Source of the DNA: a virus | Reading direction: 5' to 3' (one strand) | Length of the DNA: 64,000 bases | IMG/VR virus record: IMGVR_UViG_3300047472_000309 | Coordinates: 124,001-188,000 of that record | In this document: positions 40,803-49,006 of the stretch, in pieces | How positions within the stretch are numbered: position 1 is the stretch's first letter | Layout: the number at the start of each line of letters is the position of its first letter | Made by a program: the position numbers and the translations under genes | Notes under the pieces: generated by a model | What the model was told of the DNA's origin: nothing | The model's input: the letters and a program-made list of their open reading frames with translations, nothing else | Databases searched by the model: none

Positions 40803-41150
40803 TTAGTGTTTCACAATTAGGTTGGTAGGGAGCTCGGGGTCTTGCTCAGCAATCCGGATAATGCGATCCTGCTCATTCACGAAGAGCGCCCACTTGGTGA
40901 CCAGATGGTCAGCGCGTGTCATGGTGAGCAGGTACGCGGGATTGGAGTGACCGTCGAGTGTCTTAATCATTCCGTAGACCAGACTGTAGCGCAAGGTCTG
41001 GCCATTGAAACGCCGCAAGATCGTTTCAAAGTAGGGCCGCGCCAACAAATGCAACTGGTGCTTCGCTTCCAGATCGTGGCACTGTGCATAGATGGCCTGG
41101 ACCATATCGCCGATATTACCTCGAGCAGCCACGTCGAGTAGCGACGCCAT
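40803..41150 (-). CDS. Hypothetical protein, 115 aa
   Basis: Start ATG at 41150 with AGGAGG upstream. Helical N-terminus (LLDVAARGNIGDMVQAIYAQ), then a sheet-forming half. Function unknown; same unit as the lytic transglycosylase. Confidence 0.75.
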   Translation of the reverse strand: MASLLDVAARGNIGDMVQAIYAQCHDLEAKHQLHLLARPYFETILRRFNGQTLRYSLVYGMIKTLDGHSNPAYLLTMTRADHLVTKWALFVNEQDRIIRIAEQDPELPTNLIVKH

Positions 41151-41176
41151 GACTAACCTCCTGGAACATAGAAACC

Positions 41177-41677
41177 TCAATTGCTCGCAAGGAGCATTGG
41201 AATATGCGGGGGTGGAAGAGATGCTACGCGCACAGTTTGCTGCTTAGCTGCAAGAATCGTCTTGACGGCTTGACGAACCTTGGTGGCGTACACTGCGCGC
41301 TCTTTAGGCGTGTTCGAGTGATAGCCGCCGACGGCAGCCCAAGTATTGCCGTACCGGTTCATCGAGCGACGCAGCAACCAGGCTGCGACGTATATGTTCT
41401 TGCAGCTCTGCATCAAGTCCCGACGGCCGATCTTGTACCTCTTCAGTTCCGGGAGATGGATCGAATTCACTTGCATGATGCCAAAGTCAATCGAACCATT
41501 CTTGTTGCGATTAATGGCCTTGGGGTCCATTTGGCTTTCTACCGTGGCGATCCCTTTTAGGATCGTCGGATTCACGCGCTGGTAAGCCGCAGCATCCGTA
41601 AAGCAGTCAGCCTGTGTAACCCCGGAAAACAGCATAGTTGCAGCGGCGAGGGTGGTGAGGAGTGTTCTTCTAACCAT
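41177..41677 (-). CDS. Secreted lytic transglycosylase (SLT family)
   Basis: 166 residues. Signal peptide about 1-23 (VRRTLLTTLAAATMLFSGVTQA). SLT core: catalytic Glu about E47 in ATVESQMDP, NKNGSIDFGIMQVNS, then YVAAWLLRRSMNRYGNTWAAVGGYHSN, as in IagB/VirB1-like enzymes. It should cleave peptidoglycan glycan strands in the periplasm, for lysis or DNA entry. Preceded by an early-type promoter element, which would favour an early role over late lysis. Confidence 0.92.
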   Translation of the reverse strand: MVRRTLLTTLAAATMLFSGVTQADCFTDAAAYQRVNPTILKGIATVESQMDPKAINRNKNGSIDFGIMQVNSIHLPELKRYKIGRRDLMQSCKNIYVAAWLLRRSMNRYGNTWAAVGGYHSNTPKERAVYATKVRQAVKTILAAKQQTVRVASLPPPHIPMLLASN

Positions 41678-41738
41678 CGTTCTTATTTCCTATTGTAATC
41701 AGCGTTGATGAAGGTATTGCGTTCCTAATGCTAAGTTA

Positions 41739-41746
41739 GTGATATA
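41739..41746 (-). promoter_or_regulatory. Early-type promoter element (TATATCAC)
   Basis: Minus strand CCTATATCAC about 62 bases before the lytic transglycosylase start; shares flanking CAGCCCTATAT with the sites at 10724 and 63433. Confidence 0.6.
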
Positions 41747-41772
41747 GGGCTGAAATCAGATTGACGTCATAG

Positions 41773-41796
41773 AGCGAGGAAGCTCTCCTCCCCGCT
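41773..41796 (-). terminator. Terminator
   Basis: AGCGGGGAG/CTTCCTCGCT-type hairpin followed on minus by CTATGACG; ends the gene at 41817-42119. Confidence 0.7.
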
Positions 41797-41816
41797 TTTT
41801 GACGTTGCTTGTTGTT

Positions 41817-42119
41817 TTAGTGATGCACTGCAACGAACTGGTCCGTCACCGTCCAACCATAACGTGCCGCCAGCTGATTGGACCACGCGAGGCATTCGGC
41901 GTGGGTGCCAACATCACACAACGCCAAGGCGCGGCCGTCCTTGTGACGCGCGTAGGCCGAGAAGAATTCCGGATTCTCGTTATCGACCACGCATGGATGC
42001 GAACCGTCTTCGACCGTGCCAGTAGCGGTACGCACGCCACAGATTTCAATGCCAGTAAAGTTCTCCGGCTGATCCTTGATCACTGCGGCTGCGAAGAACT
42101 CGTTCTTAAAGCCTTCCAT
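41817..42119 (-). CDS. Hypothetical protein, 100 aa
   Basis: Start ATG at 42119 with AGGAG upstream; longer frame has no ribosome site. 'EFFSAYARHKDGRALALCDVGTHAECLAW' suggests a compact alpha/beta domain. Not recognised. Confidence 0.75.
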   Translation of the reverse strand: MEGFKNEFFAAAVIKDQPENFTGIEICGVRTATGTVEDGSHPCVVDNENPEFFSAYARHKDGRALALCDVGTHAECLAWSNQLAARYGWTVTDQFVAVHH

Positions 42120-42148
42120 GGTATTGCTCCTGTAGTGAAACGTTATAG

Positions 42149-42481
42149 TTAGCGTAACTGCGGCGGGACTGCGTTGGTGACAATCGTGCCGTGATGCATG
42201 AGGTAGTCCGACGGGACAGGCCAGTGATGCAATTGGTAGACCACGTCCCGGCATCCAAAACAAAAGACTTTGTGCCTATGGATGTCGTACCAACCCGTGC
42301 GTGCACCGCACTTAGGACAATTAGGGTTCGCACCCCAAGTCTTACGAGGCGGGGGAGGAGGTTGCTTCTCCCAAACCTTCACCCACTCGCCTTTCTTCTT
42401 GACATAGATCTTGTTGACCGGAACCTTTTGCCAAGTACTGCGCCGCAGGCTAAAGAGCCGCTTAAATAGCCACGTAAGCAT
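42149..42481 (-). CDS. Zinc-ribbon-like protein
   Basis: ATG at 42481 overlaps the end of the HicB-like gene; TTG/GTG codons further up are alternatives. Basic N-terminus, a Pro stretch (QPPPPPRKTW), then CPKCG and CFGC 17 residues later, a typical four-Cys zinc ribbon. Probably nucleic-acid or protein binding. Confidence 0.7.
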   Translation of the reverse strand: MLTWLFKRLFSLRRSTWQKVPVNKIYVKKKGEWVKVWEKQPPPPPRKTWGANPNCPKCGARTGWYDIHRHKVFCFGCRDVVYQLHHWPVPSDYLMHHGTIVTNAVPPQLR

Positions 42482-42911
42482 GCGCACCGTCAACCTCAAC
42501 GCGAAACCACAGCTCGAGCATGGCAGACAATCTGGCCAATACGTCCAGCGAAATCGGGTCGTCCAGATTCCTGAACTTGGTCATCGGGTACTGGAGAGGC
42601 CGAAGTCGTCTTGCCACCTCGGCGGGCTTGATACCCTTCTTCACCATGGCGTTCCAGATCAACACCTTCGCCTCGACGTTCAGACTGAGCGTCATGGCCA
42701 TTTCGTCGGCTTGCGGGTTTGAGGGCATCGGGATCGGCTTGCCTTGCTCCATCAGCAGCTCCGCGATCACCTTGAACGCCTCGTAACCCATCTTCACCGC
42801 GTACTCTCGGGTCGAGCCGCGCGGCGCGCCAGTGGTCAATTGCGGAATATCGCGCGATTGGACTAGCCAGCCCGGATCGTCGACCGTTACCTTAAGCGGA
42901 TAAATCAGCAT
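42462..42911 (-). CDS. hicB: HicB-like antitoxin (orphan)
   Basis: 149 residues aligning with HicB: MLIYPLKVTVDDPGWLVQSRDIPQ (the partial RNase H fold start), 'AFKVIAELLMEQGKPIPMPS', then LSLNVEAKVLIWNAMVKKG and a helix-turn-helix (PAEVARRLRPLQYPMTKFRNL). HicB normally neutralises the RNase toxin HicA and represses its operon. No hicA-like gene is next to it, so it may counter a host HicA or act only as a regulator. ATG with AAGGAA upstream. Confidence 0.85.
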   Translation of the reverse strand: MLIYPLKVTVDDPGWLVQSRDIPQLTTGAPRGSTREYAVKMGYEAFKVIAELLMEQGKPIPMPSNPQADEMAMTLSLNVEAKVLIWNAMVKKGIKPAEVARRLRPLQYPMTKFRNLDDPISLDVLARLSAMLELWFRVEVDGAHAYVAI

Positions 42912-42929
42912 TTCCTTGTTTCCTTCTTG

Positions 42930-43322
42930 TTAGTCGAACTTAATATCACGCAGGCGCTGCCTAGCTGGGGCACGTAACCAACCGAAGCTCAGTACGTAGC
43001 GTGAACCTTGCTCAATCGGCGTGACCATGTGCAAGCACTGATCGGGCCGAAAGAGTGCAATGCGCCACCAGCGAAAGATACACTTTTCCACCACAAAGAA
43101 ACCACCGACTTTGGGTCGCTTCACCTCGATGTTAAGTCGATAGTGACGCTGATCAAAATTGGCTTTGTCCTTGTGAGGTGGAATCGAGGAACCCGTCGGG
43201 TACTGGATCAAGTGCATGTCGAACTTGAACCGGGAGTTGTTGATGAACGTCATGATGCGATAACCGCTCTTCTGACGTCCCTCTTCCCACTTAGGCAGCA
43301 GGCGCCTGAGTGCGATTAGCAT
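42930..43322 (-). CDS. 2OG-Fe(II) oxygenase-like protein
   Basis: 130 residues with the double-stranded beta-helix signature: H50-x-D52 in IPPHKDKANF, H98 in DQCLHMV and R108 in GSRYVLSFGW, spaced as in prolyl/asparaginyl hydroxylase-like dioxygenases. It should bind Fe(II) and 2-oxoglutarate and hydroxylate a protein or nucleotide substrate. Start overlaps the upstream gene's end; an internal ATG exists, but the full-length start keeps the N-terminal helix. Confidence 0.8.
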   Translation of the reverse strand: MLIALRRLLPKWEEGRQKSGYRIMTFINNSRFKFDMHLIQYPTGSSIPPHKDKANFDQRHYRLNIEVKRPKVGGFFVVEKCIFRWWRIALFRPDQCLHMVTPIEQGSRYVLSFGWLRAPARQRLRDIKFD

Positions 43323-43608
43323 TCTTCAGTAGCTCCGTATCGAAAACGGTTTCGAAAACATCCGGCGCAATACCACGATAGTAGGTGACCCGCAGTGTTA
43401 GGCGGCCGTTATCCTTTCCCCAGATGTCTTCAACCTCTCTCACGTGCTCGGAGATCGAGGACAACCTTCCGTAGAAATCCAGAAATTCATCCTTGAAGCT
43501 CGGTGCCAGCACTTCGATCATCGACAGAATGCCTGACAGCTTTAGACCGAGTGCTTCGATGAACTCTACGTGTGGTCGGTCCGAATTAGGACGGGTGAGT
43601 TTTGGCAT
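43291..43608 (-). CDS. Hypothetical protein, 105 aa
   Basis: Start overlaps the previous stop (TAATG). Helical first half, beta-rich second half (GRLTLRVTYYRGIAPDVFETVF). Overlaps the oxygenase-like gene by 32 bp. Not recognised. Confidence 0.75.
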   Translation of the reverse strand: MPKLTRPNSDRPHVEFIEALGLKLSGILSMIEVLAPSFKDEFLDFYGRLSSISEHVREVEDIWGKDNGRLTLRVTYYRGIAPDVFETVFDTELLKNANRTQAPAA

Positions 43609-43898
43609 TACTCCACCCGATCGAGATCTTTCTCGGTGACACGCGGCTCAGTCTTGGGTGGTTCCGGCGGGATGTCCTGCAGCCAGTCTTCGGCCACCGT
43701 GACGTACATGCCCGTCGCACCATACTGGGAGACGAACTCCTTGCCATCCGCCGACTCGACATACCAGAGTGGGCCGTGCTCGATGTGATCCAGCGGTTGA
43801 CGATGGATCGTCTTACACTTGCGACCCACTGCCAGACCGTTGGGACCATTGGCCGAACCAATGATCAGATAGACTTTCCCCGGAACGACGTTTGCCAT
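43608..43898 (-). CDS. Hypothetical protein, 96 aa
   Basis: Start overlaps the previous stop (TAATG) with AAAGGAAG upstream. Beta-barrel-like (GKVYLIIGSANGPNGLAVG), reminiscent of small SH3-like phage proteins. Middle gene of a coupled run. Confidence 0.75.
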   Translation of the reverse strand: MANVVPGKVYLIIGSANGPNGLAVGRKCKTIHRQPLDHIEHGPLWYVESADGKEFVSQYGATGMYVTVAEDWLQDIPPEPPKTEPRVTEKDLDRVE

Positions 43899-44302
43899 TA
43901 TGCTGCTTCCTTTGCTTCTGCGCCTGTATTCAGGCGTCCTTTGATAGGGAGGGCCAACAGACGCATCACGTCGAGCAGACGCGGCACATCGGTGACGGAA
44001 TCGATTTCCAGCAGGCGATGCTCTTCGCTGCGCGACAGACGCAGCGACAGACGAATGCCGCAGTAAAACGGCTTGCTCGGATCAGTCTGCTGACAGATGG
44101 GCCGCAGCGTATAACGGGCACCATGGTGCGTGATGAACTCATGGATATTCGCACCTTGCTTCCACTGCTTGAAACCCAGATGCTTCACCGCACCTTGCAT
44201 CGCTTCGATGAAGGGCAGGATATACTTCGCGTGATGATCCGCGTTCGCGACCGTGCCTTTGATACCTTTACCGCCTTTACGCAACAACGTTACTTCAGTC
44301 AT
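43898..44302 (-). CDS. Hypothetical protein, 134 aa
   Basis: ATG with AAAGGAG upstream. Basic protein with a Cys/Arg segment (LRPICQQTDPSKPFYCGIRL) and Leu-rich C-terminal half. Not recognised. Confidence 0.75.
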   Translation of the reverse strand: MTEVTLLRKGGKGIKGTVANADHHAKYILPFIEAMQGAVKHLGFKQWKQGANIHEFITHHGARYTLRPICQQTDPSKPFYCGIRLSLRLSRSEEHRLLEIDSVTDVPRLLDVMRLLALPIKGRLNTGAEAKEAA

Positions 44303-44368
44303 TTACTCAGCTCCTTTAAGCTTGAGATTGAGCCGACCTCAAAGTCTGGCTCGGGTTGGATAAAACGT

Positions 44369-44731
44369 TTAGCCTGCTCTCGCCAAGGAGAACAGGTTGT
44401 AGCAAGCAAACAGAGCCCACGGAATCACGATGATGGCGCCGATGACTCTGCGAATGCTTGCTCGACGAGTGGCCGCCAGCGCGATCAACAACACGCCCGT
44501 CACCCCCATCATGAAAATGAAGACGGTGAAATCAGTCGACAGCGGCTTTTCTTCCGGCAGCGGCAACTGATGCGGCGGTTGCACCACCTGAACCGTCGTG
44601 CCTGCCGGAGCCTGCACGATGATAACTTGGGGTTGGGATTGCTGACTCGCCGAATGCGAATTGCTGTCATCCATGGCCGCACTCAAAGCGAGGTTTACCC
44701 CGACATTGTTAGTGAGGGGGACGTAGCTCAT
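44369..44731 (-). CDS. Two-helix membrane protein
   Basis: ATG at 44731 overlaps the preceding stop (ATGA), GGAG upstream. Polar, Gln/Ser-rich N-terminus, two transmembrane helices about 68-87 and 96-114 around a basic loop (TRRASIRR). Function unknown. Confidence 0.75.
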   Translation of the reverse strand: MSYVPLTNNVGVNLALSAAMDDSNSHSASQQSQPQVIIVQAPAGTTVQVVQPPHQLPLPEEKPLSTDFTVFIFMMGVTGVLLIALAATRRASIRRVIGAIIVIPWALFACYNLFSLARAG

Positions 44732-45057
44732 TCGGGCTCCGGCACGTAGTTGATGGTGAACTGACGGATCTCCGAAGCGCTCGGACCCAGCTTGACCCAC
44801 TTGAGGATCACTTGGTCCTTGCTCACCGTGATGGTCTTGGAGTCCGACTGGAGCATCTCGTCGATCTCGTCCTTGCAGAAGAGGCCGCTCTCGCGCATTT
44901 CACGCAGCGTCGCGTCGATACCGTATTTCGCTACGACGACGAGTGTGGCTGCTTCCGGATTCTGCAGGTGACTCGTCAGGTTACGGCTCGTGTCGAGCTG
45001 CTTATCCGGAATCGGGTTCCGACCTTCTTTGAATTCCATCTTGGTAAAGTCTGCCAT
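44728..45057 (-). CDS. Hypothetical protein, 109 aa
   Basis: ATG with AAGGAG upstream. Charged, mostly helical, C-terminus 'IRQFTINYVPEPE'. Not recognised; coupled to the downstream membrane protein. Confidence 0.75.
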   Translation of the reverse strand: MADFTKMEFKEGRNPIPDKQLDTSRNLTSHLQNPEAATLVVVAKYGIDATLREMRESGLFCKDEIDEMLQSDSKTITVSKDQVILKWVKLGPSASEIRQFTINYVPEPE

Positions 45058-45079
45058 CTTGTTCTCCTTGTTATTAAAC

Positions 45080-45259
45080 CTACGCTATCGTGATGGGGAA
45101 GAAATCTGCATCAACGTGCTTGACAGCGTGCTTGCGCTGACCCGGATGTGGACGACTGCTCGCCGTGGTTACATTGAAGGCCACAGACAGAACGTATGCG
45201 CCCATCTTGTTGCGCCAGCGACGAGAATTCTCGCTTTGGCGTTTGATGAGCTTACGCAT
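45080..45259 (-). CDS. Small basic protein, 59 aa
   Basis: Start overlaps the stop of the dCTP deaminase gene (TAATG). Very basic ([20 protein letters not shown]) with a beta-like centre (AYVLSVAFNV). May bind nucleic acid by charge. Fills the gap exactly. Confidence 0.65.
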   Translation of the reverse strand: MRKLIKRQSENSRRWRNKMGAYVLSVAFNVTTASSRPHPGQRKHAVKHVDADFFPITIA

Positions 45260-46131
45260 TAGACTCTCGCTGTCGTAATGCCCATCTGGCCTTGATACTT
45301 GCCTGCGCGCTTGGCATAGTCGACTTCACAGTGGTCGCCCTGCAAGAACATGAACTGCGCGATGCCCATGTCCGCGTAGACTTTCATGGGCAACGGCGTT
45401 TGATTGGCGATCTCGATGACCACCTGACCCTTGAAGCCGGGTTCGATCGGTGTCACGTTAATCGCACAACCTGCGCGCGCGTACGTCGACTTGCCGACGC
45501 AGATGGCCACCACGTCGGTCGGCATGTTGAAGTACTCGATCGTGTGGCCCAGCACGTAGCTATTGGGCGGAATGACCACGTAGTCGCCTTCGTGATCGAC
45601 ATAAGCCTTCTCCGGCATATTCAGCGGATCGATGACTTCCGAGAACACGTTGGTGAAGATCTTGAACTTGCGACCGAGCCGAACATCGTAGCCCATGCTC
45701 GATGTGCCGTACGAGATGATCTTCTGGCCGGGATTCGTTGCAATGGCGCCGTCCTTAGTACCGAAGCGCCAGATTTGCTTGTCATCATCCCAGTATTTGT
45801 CGGCAGTGCGAACCTGCCCCGGCACGAAGGGTGTGATCATGCGCCCCCATTGGCCGTCCGGTTGACCGACCACCAAACCCTGATCCGGGTCCGGAACGAA
45901 ACAAGCGCCGCCTGCGAAGCCGACGGCCTGCTCGATCGTGAGTTCCTTCAGGTGCCGCATGGCTTCTTCCAACCCGCCCTTCCAGCGCGTGTCGTCCCGA
46001 TACCCGTCCCCGAGGCAATAGAGCTCATCACCGACCAGTGCGTAAAGCGTCCGGCGCAGGTTGTTATCGACGCGCTGATGCGTGGGCATCAGCGAGAGCT
46101 TTCTGATGGCGCGGTCATTCAAAATGGTCAT
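45259..46131 (-). CDS. dcd: dCTP deaminase-like protein with large N-terminal insertion
   Basis: 290 residues against about 190 in bacterial Dcd. The Dcd core is clear: PFVPGQVR (101-108), [12 protein letters not shown] (140-151), [25 protein letters not shown] (S215, R219) and VVIEIAN with E240, the catalytic Glu position, then [10 protein letters not shown]. Between the short start ([15 protein letters not shown]) and the core lies an unrelated-looking ~80-residue insertion, plus ~20 residues before SYGTSS. It should convert dCTP to dUTP (some homologues go on to dUMP), feeding thymidylate or hypermodified pools. Confidence 0.88.
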   Translation of the reverse strand: MTILNDRAIRKLSLMPTHQRVDNNLRRTLYALVGDELYCLGDGYRDDTRWKGGLEEAMRHLKELTIEQAVGFAGGACFVPDPDQGLVVGQPDGQWGRMITPFVPGQVRTADKYWDDDKQIWRFGTKDGAIATNPGQKIISYGTSSMGYDVRLGRKFKIFTNVFSEVIDPLNMPEKAYVDHEGDYVVIPPNSYVLGHTIEYFNMPTDVVAICVGKSTYARAGCAINVTPIEPGFKGQVVIEIANQTPLPMKVYADMGIAQFMFLQGDHCEVDYAKRAGKYQGQMGITTARV

Positions 46132-46208
46132 TTCACTCTTCCTTGTTTTAAGGTCATACTTGCATACCGTGAGGCTGCGCAGTAAGCTTTATCCTGCAAC
46201 GGCATAAA

Positions 46209-46235
46209 GCCCAGAGTAGCTGTACCACCCTGGGT
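46209..46235 (-). terminator. Terminator
   Basis: CCCAG-GT-GTAC/GC-AC-CTGGG hairpin followed on minus by CTTTATGCCG; ends the unit containing genes up to 50155. Confidence 0.7.
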
Positions 46236-46240
46236 CTCTA

Positions 46241-46540
46241 TTAGCCTTTCCCCGTTCGAGCCAAGTATTCCTGCACCCGAGCAATCTCTTCGGGCGTAGG
46301 GTCCTGGGGTAATTCGTCATGGATCACGGGTTTCAGACGGATCTCTTTTACGAAACCAATCTTGGTGCTGCAATAAGAGCACCAGCACTGACCGTTGGTA
46401 TTCTCTTCGAATAGTTCATCCATGACGATACCTTCGCCCACGTCCTCGAGATTGACATCGTGCTCACTCAAGCGAGTCTGGTAGCGAACGTAGTTCCCAC
46501 ACTTCGGGCACTCAAACTTCACATCCCAGCAAACGCCCAT
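46241..46540 (-). CDS. Zinc-ribbon-like protein, 99 aa
   Basis: ATG at 46540 overlaps the previous stop; ATG at 46543 is an alternative. CPKCG at about 11-15 and CWCSYC about 40 residues later form a probable zinc-binding site. C-terminal helix with Glu/Arg. Function unknown. Confidence 0.75.
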   Translation of the reverse strand: MGVCWDVKFECPKCGNYVRYQTRLSEHDVNLEDVGEGIVMDELFEENTNGQCWCSYCSTKIGFVKEIRLKPVIHDELPQDPTPEEIARVQEYLARTGKG

Positions 46541-46926
46541 CATTCACCCCTTTGCAGCGTGAGTGCTGCTTCGTGAATGACTTGTGAATAAGTAACGAGC
46601 AGGGTCGCCGAGAGGTTCAGATGAAAGTCCACATCCGAGAAGCCTGCTTTCTGCTCAGTCGGAATCTTCTCCTGATCGAGCCCGGCCAGATACTCCTTCA
46701 GATTTTTCAGACCCGGACCCACTTCGCCATGTAGATAGGTCGAGAGCACGGTGAGCGCAAGGACCTTCTCCTTGCGCGTCGGCGCTACCAGAACCTTCGC
46801 CGTCATGGTAGCAGCGATCTGGGAAATGGTGCCCGCCCACAGCTCCAGGGGAATTTCAGGCGGCACTTGGTGCTTGGTGTCTTCGAAGAACTTGCCGAGG
46901 TTGTTAATGTCAAACGCCGCGCTCAT
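46540..46926 (-). CDS. Hypothetical protein, 128 aa
   Basis: Start overlaps previous stop (ATGA), AAGGAGG upstream. Helical (AATMTAKVLVAPTRKEKVLAL). Not recognised. Confidence 0.75.
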   Translation of the reverse strand: MSAAFDINNLGKFFEDTKHQVPPEIPLELWAGTISQIAATMTAKVLVAPTRKEKVLALTVLSTYLHGEVGPGLKNLKEYLAGLDQEKIPTEQKAGFSDVDFHLNLSATLLVTYSQVIHEAALTLQRGE

Positions 46927-47894
46927 TCTTCCTCCTTCTTGGGAAAAGTCTCGACACTGTGGAGCTGGTCGCCGTTACCGATCACGACCTTCGTCACCTT
47001 CGGGAACTTGTGGCCCGGTGGATCGATGATGTGTGCTTCGTCGAGAATCACGAAGTCCTTCTCGATCTGGGCACGTTGCTCCGGCATCAGGTCGCCCGGA
47101 ATGATCACCTGCCCCGGATAGAGCTTATTCACACCTTGGTCACGGATGTGTGCGGTGAGGTCCTCGATACCCTTCGTGAATTCCGCCACGTCGAACTTCT
47201 TACCATCGCCCAAATGCATGTCGTTGAAGAGCCGCGGGATCGAGCTCGGATACATTAGCGAGAGCTCCTTCGCGCTCTCTCGCTGGAAATACTCGACCGT
47301 GCTCTGTGGCGTATCCTGATCCATCACCATGCCACCCATGAGAAACTCGGTGGGACGTAGATGCAGCCAGGGACGATGGCTGTTGGTCCGGGTAGGGATG
47401 TCACCGTAGACAGCGCGGCGGCCGTTGTAGAGCGTGCTGACGCGTTTACGAAGGCCTGTAGGCTTCCACTGTGCCGGATGCTCGAAGAGCGTCTGGTAGT
47501 TCGCCGACTTGACGTGCTCGAAGTAACGTTGCGCGGCCTTCTTGGTGACGAAGATGAACGTCGCCTGCACTTGCGGATGTTCCGGTGTCGGAATGCCGTA
47601 GCTGCTGCAATCATAGACGAGCTCTTCGATGTGCTCGTGCTCGAAATACACGCGTGCCCTGAACGACCAGTCGGGGGTTGGATTCGACACCGCGCTCGGA
47701 CTGTAGTCCGTCATCGACCGCCAGGGTCGCTCGAGGATTTCCATGCGTTCGGGCCGATGGCACCAGGTCAGCGCCAGACGATTGCCACCCTTGCCATTAT
47801 CCACCATCGCTTTACCCCAGCCTGCCCGCACAAGCCAGAACGTCTTCCCTGCTTTCAGATCCTTCAGTGTTGCACGACCTGCTTTTGAAGCCAT
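46923..47894 (-). CDS. Member of phage paralogous family (M-x-x-K-x-G-R type), long form
   Basis: 323 residues, ATG with AAGGAG upstream. Begins MASKAGRATLKDLKAGKTFW, the family signature also seen at 48250-48810 and 54988-55509. The rest is rich in Trp/His/Tyr with no catalytic motif I can name; residues about 130-150 (KKAAQRYFEHVKSA) match 'S(R/Q)...A...(R/Q)(W/Y)I...' in the paralogues. Function unknown. Confidence 0.8.
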   Translation of the reverse strand: MASKAGRATLKDLKAGKTFWLVRAGWGKAMVDNGKGGNRLALTWCHRPERMEILERPWRSMTDYSPSAVSNPTPDWSFRARVYFEHEHIEELVYDCSSYGIPTPEHPQVQATFIFVTKKAAQRYFEHVKSANYQTLFEHPAQWKPTGLRKRVSTLYNGRRAVYGDIPTRTNSHRPWLHLRPTEFLMGGMVMDQDTPQSTVEYFQRESAKELSLMYPSSIPRLFNDMHLGDGKKFDVAEFTKGIEDLTAHIRDQGVNKLYPGQVIIPGDLMPEQRAQIEKDFVILDEAHIIDPPGHKFPKVTKVVIGNGDQLHSVETFPKKEEE

Positions 47895-47899
47895 GGTAA

Positions 47900-48223
47900 T
47901 TACTCCTTGTCAACCGCGATGAATTCGACGATCTGGCCGCTGTCATTAACCCGCAGCAGTGCGCGATAGGCGACACTCTTACGCCCGTCGTCCCAGTTAA
48001 AGATCAGACCGTAAACGTGCGCACGCATGCTCGGACTACCCACCCTCACGCGCTGCTCTTTCGCCTCGTGAATAATCGTGCCAAGATGAGCACAGTCGTC
48101 TTCATCCACTTTATCAATGATGCGACGCGCCCAAGCCTGAAAGGACGGGATGAGATGTGGGGGAACGTTTTTATCCACCCACTCAATTGCAGCCGTGTTG
48201 CGCGCCAGTTCGACGATTTCCAT
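47900..48223 (-). CDS. Small hypothetical protein, 107 aa
   Basis: ATG with AAGGAG upstream. Ends in RVNDSGQIVEFIAV, similar to the end of 49007-49357, with a preceding 'R(A/Q)(L/F)LR' strand. Interleaved with the M-x-x-K-x-G-R family genes, suggesting a conserved gene pair that duplicated. Confidence 0.75.
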   Translation of the reverse strand: MEIVELARNTAAIEWVDKNVPPHLIPSFQAWARRIIDKVDEDDCAHLGTIIHEAKEQRVRVGSPSMRAHVYGLIFNWDDGRKSVAYRALLRVNDSGQIVEFIAVDKE

Positions 48224-48249
48224 CTGGTTCTCCTTGTTTCAATATTCCG

Positions 48250-48810
48250 TTAAGACAGCTGCGCTTCCGCAAACGCTTCCTGTGCTGCCTTAGCCGCCTC
48301 GAATAGATTAAAGGCGTGTTTCGGATGCCGCTCGTACTTGGCTTCGTTCACCAACCACTGCTCCGTCATGACAAACTGGTTATCTGCCAGATTGATGAGG
48401 TCAATGCCGGAACGACGCATAAAGTGCGAACCGTGCTTGAACACCCGGCGATCTTCGCAGAGCGTCTCGACTCGATTGCTTTCGTAGCGCTTGATCCAGC
48501 GCAGCACAGCCGAGCGACTGACAAAGCACTTGTCGAAGGACGGTTCCCCTTTGTGATTCAGGGGGAAGTTCTTGATGTAAATCAAGCGACCGCTGAGTTT
48601 GCCGCGGCGATACTCGTAGAAAACCCAGAAGGCTTCGGGCGAGGCGCTACCAGCTGGCAACTCAAGCTGACTGATAAGCTTTCTGGCCCATGTCCCTACC
48701 AGCGTCGGTAGCGGATAACGCTTACCCGTAGCGTGATCGATCGCTGCATACCACAGTGTTTTCCCCGCGCGGACATCACTGACTTCGGCGCGGCCTGCTT
48801 TAGTTGCCAT
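48250..48810 (-). CDS. Member of M-x-x-K-x-G-R paralogous family
   Basis: 186 residues, start inside the end of the upstream gene. Signature MATKAGRAEVSDVRAGKTLW; later FVSRSAVLRWIKRYESNRVE parallels the 'K/S..A..RYI' region of its relatives. No enzyme motif. Confidence 0.8.
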   Translation of the reverse strand: MATKAGRAEVSDVRAGKTLWYAAIDHATGKRYPLPTLVGTWARKLISQLELPAGSASPEAFWVFYEYRRGKLSGRLIYIKNFPLNHKGEPSFDKCFVSRSAVLRWIKRYESNRVETLCEDRRVFKHGSHFMRRSGIDLINLADNQFVMTEQWLVNEAKYERHPKHAFNLFEAAKAAQEAFAEAQLS

Positions 48811-48997
48811 CTTCTTTTTTCCTTTCGTTAATCTTCTTCAGGCGTGCTTCGAGTTCTTCTTTAGGCACATACACCAGCAGGTGCTGCCAGGCGCGAGAGT
48901 CGACCGATTTAGTTTCGGCAGGAAACGCTGCGAGCACGTCGACCAGCTCCATCACCTTGTCGCTGATGTGCTCTCTCATGGGTTTGCGCTGGCTCAT
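48800..48997 (-). CDS. Small charged protein, 65 aa
   Basis: ATG with AGGAG upstream. Helical and highly charged with C-terminal EELEARLKKINERKKEDGN, probably a short coiled coil. Overlaps the next gene by 11 bp. Confidence 0.7.
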   Translation of the reverse strand: MSQRKPMREHISDKVMELVDVLAAFPAETKSVDSRAWQHLLVYVPKEELEARLKKINERKKEDGN

Positions 48998-49006
48998 GGC
49001 TTACTC

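Noticed and set aside
42149-42481. HicA toxin partner for the HicB-like gene
   Set aside because: The overlapping gene is a four-Cys zinc-ribbon-like protein and lacks the small basic HicA fold with its catalytic His.
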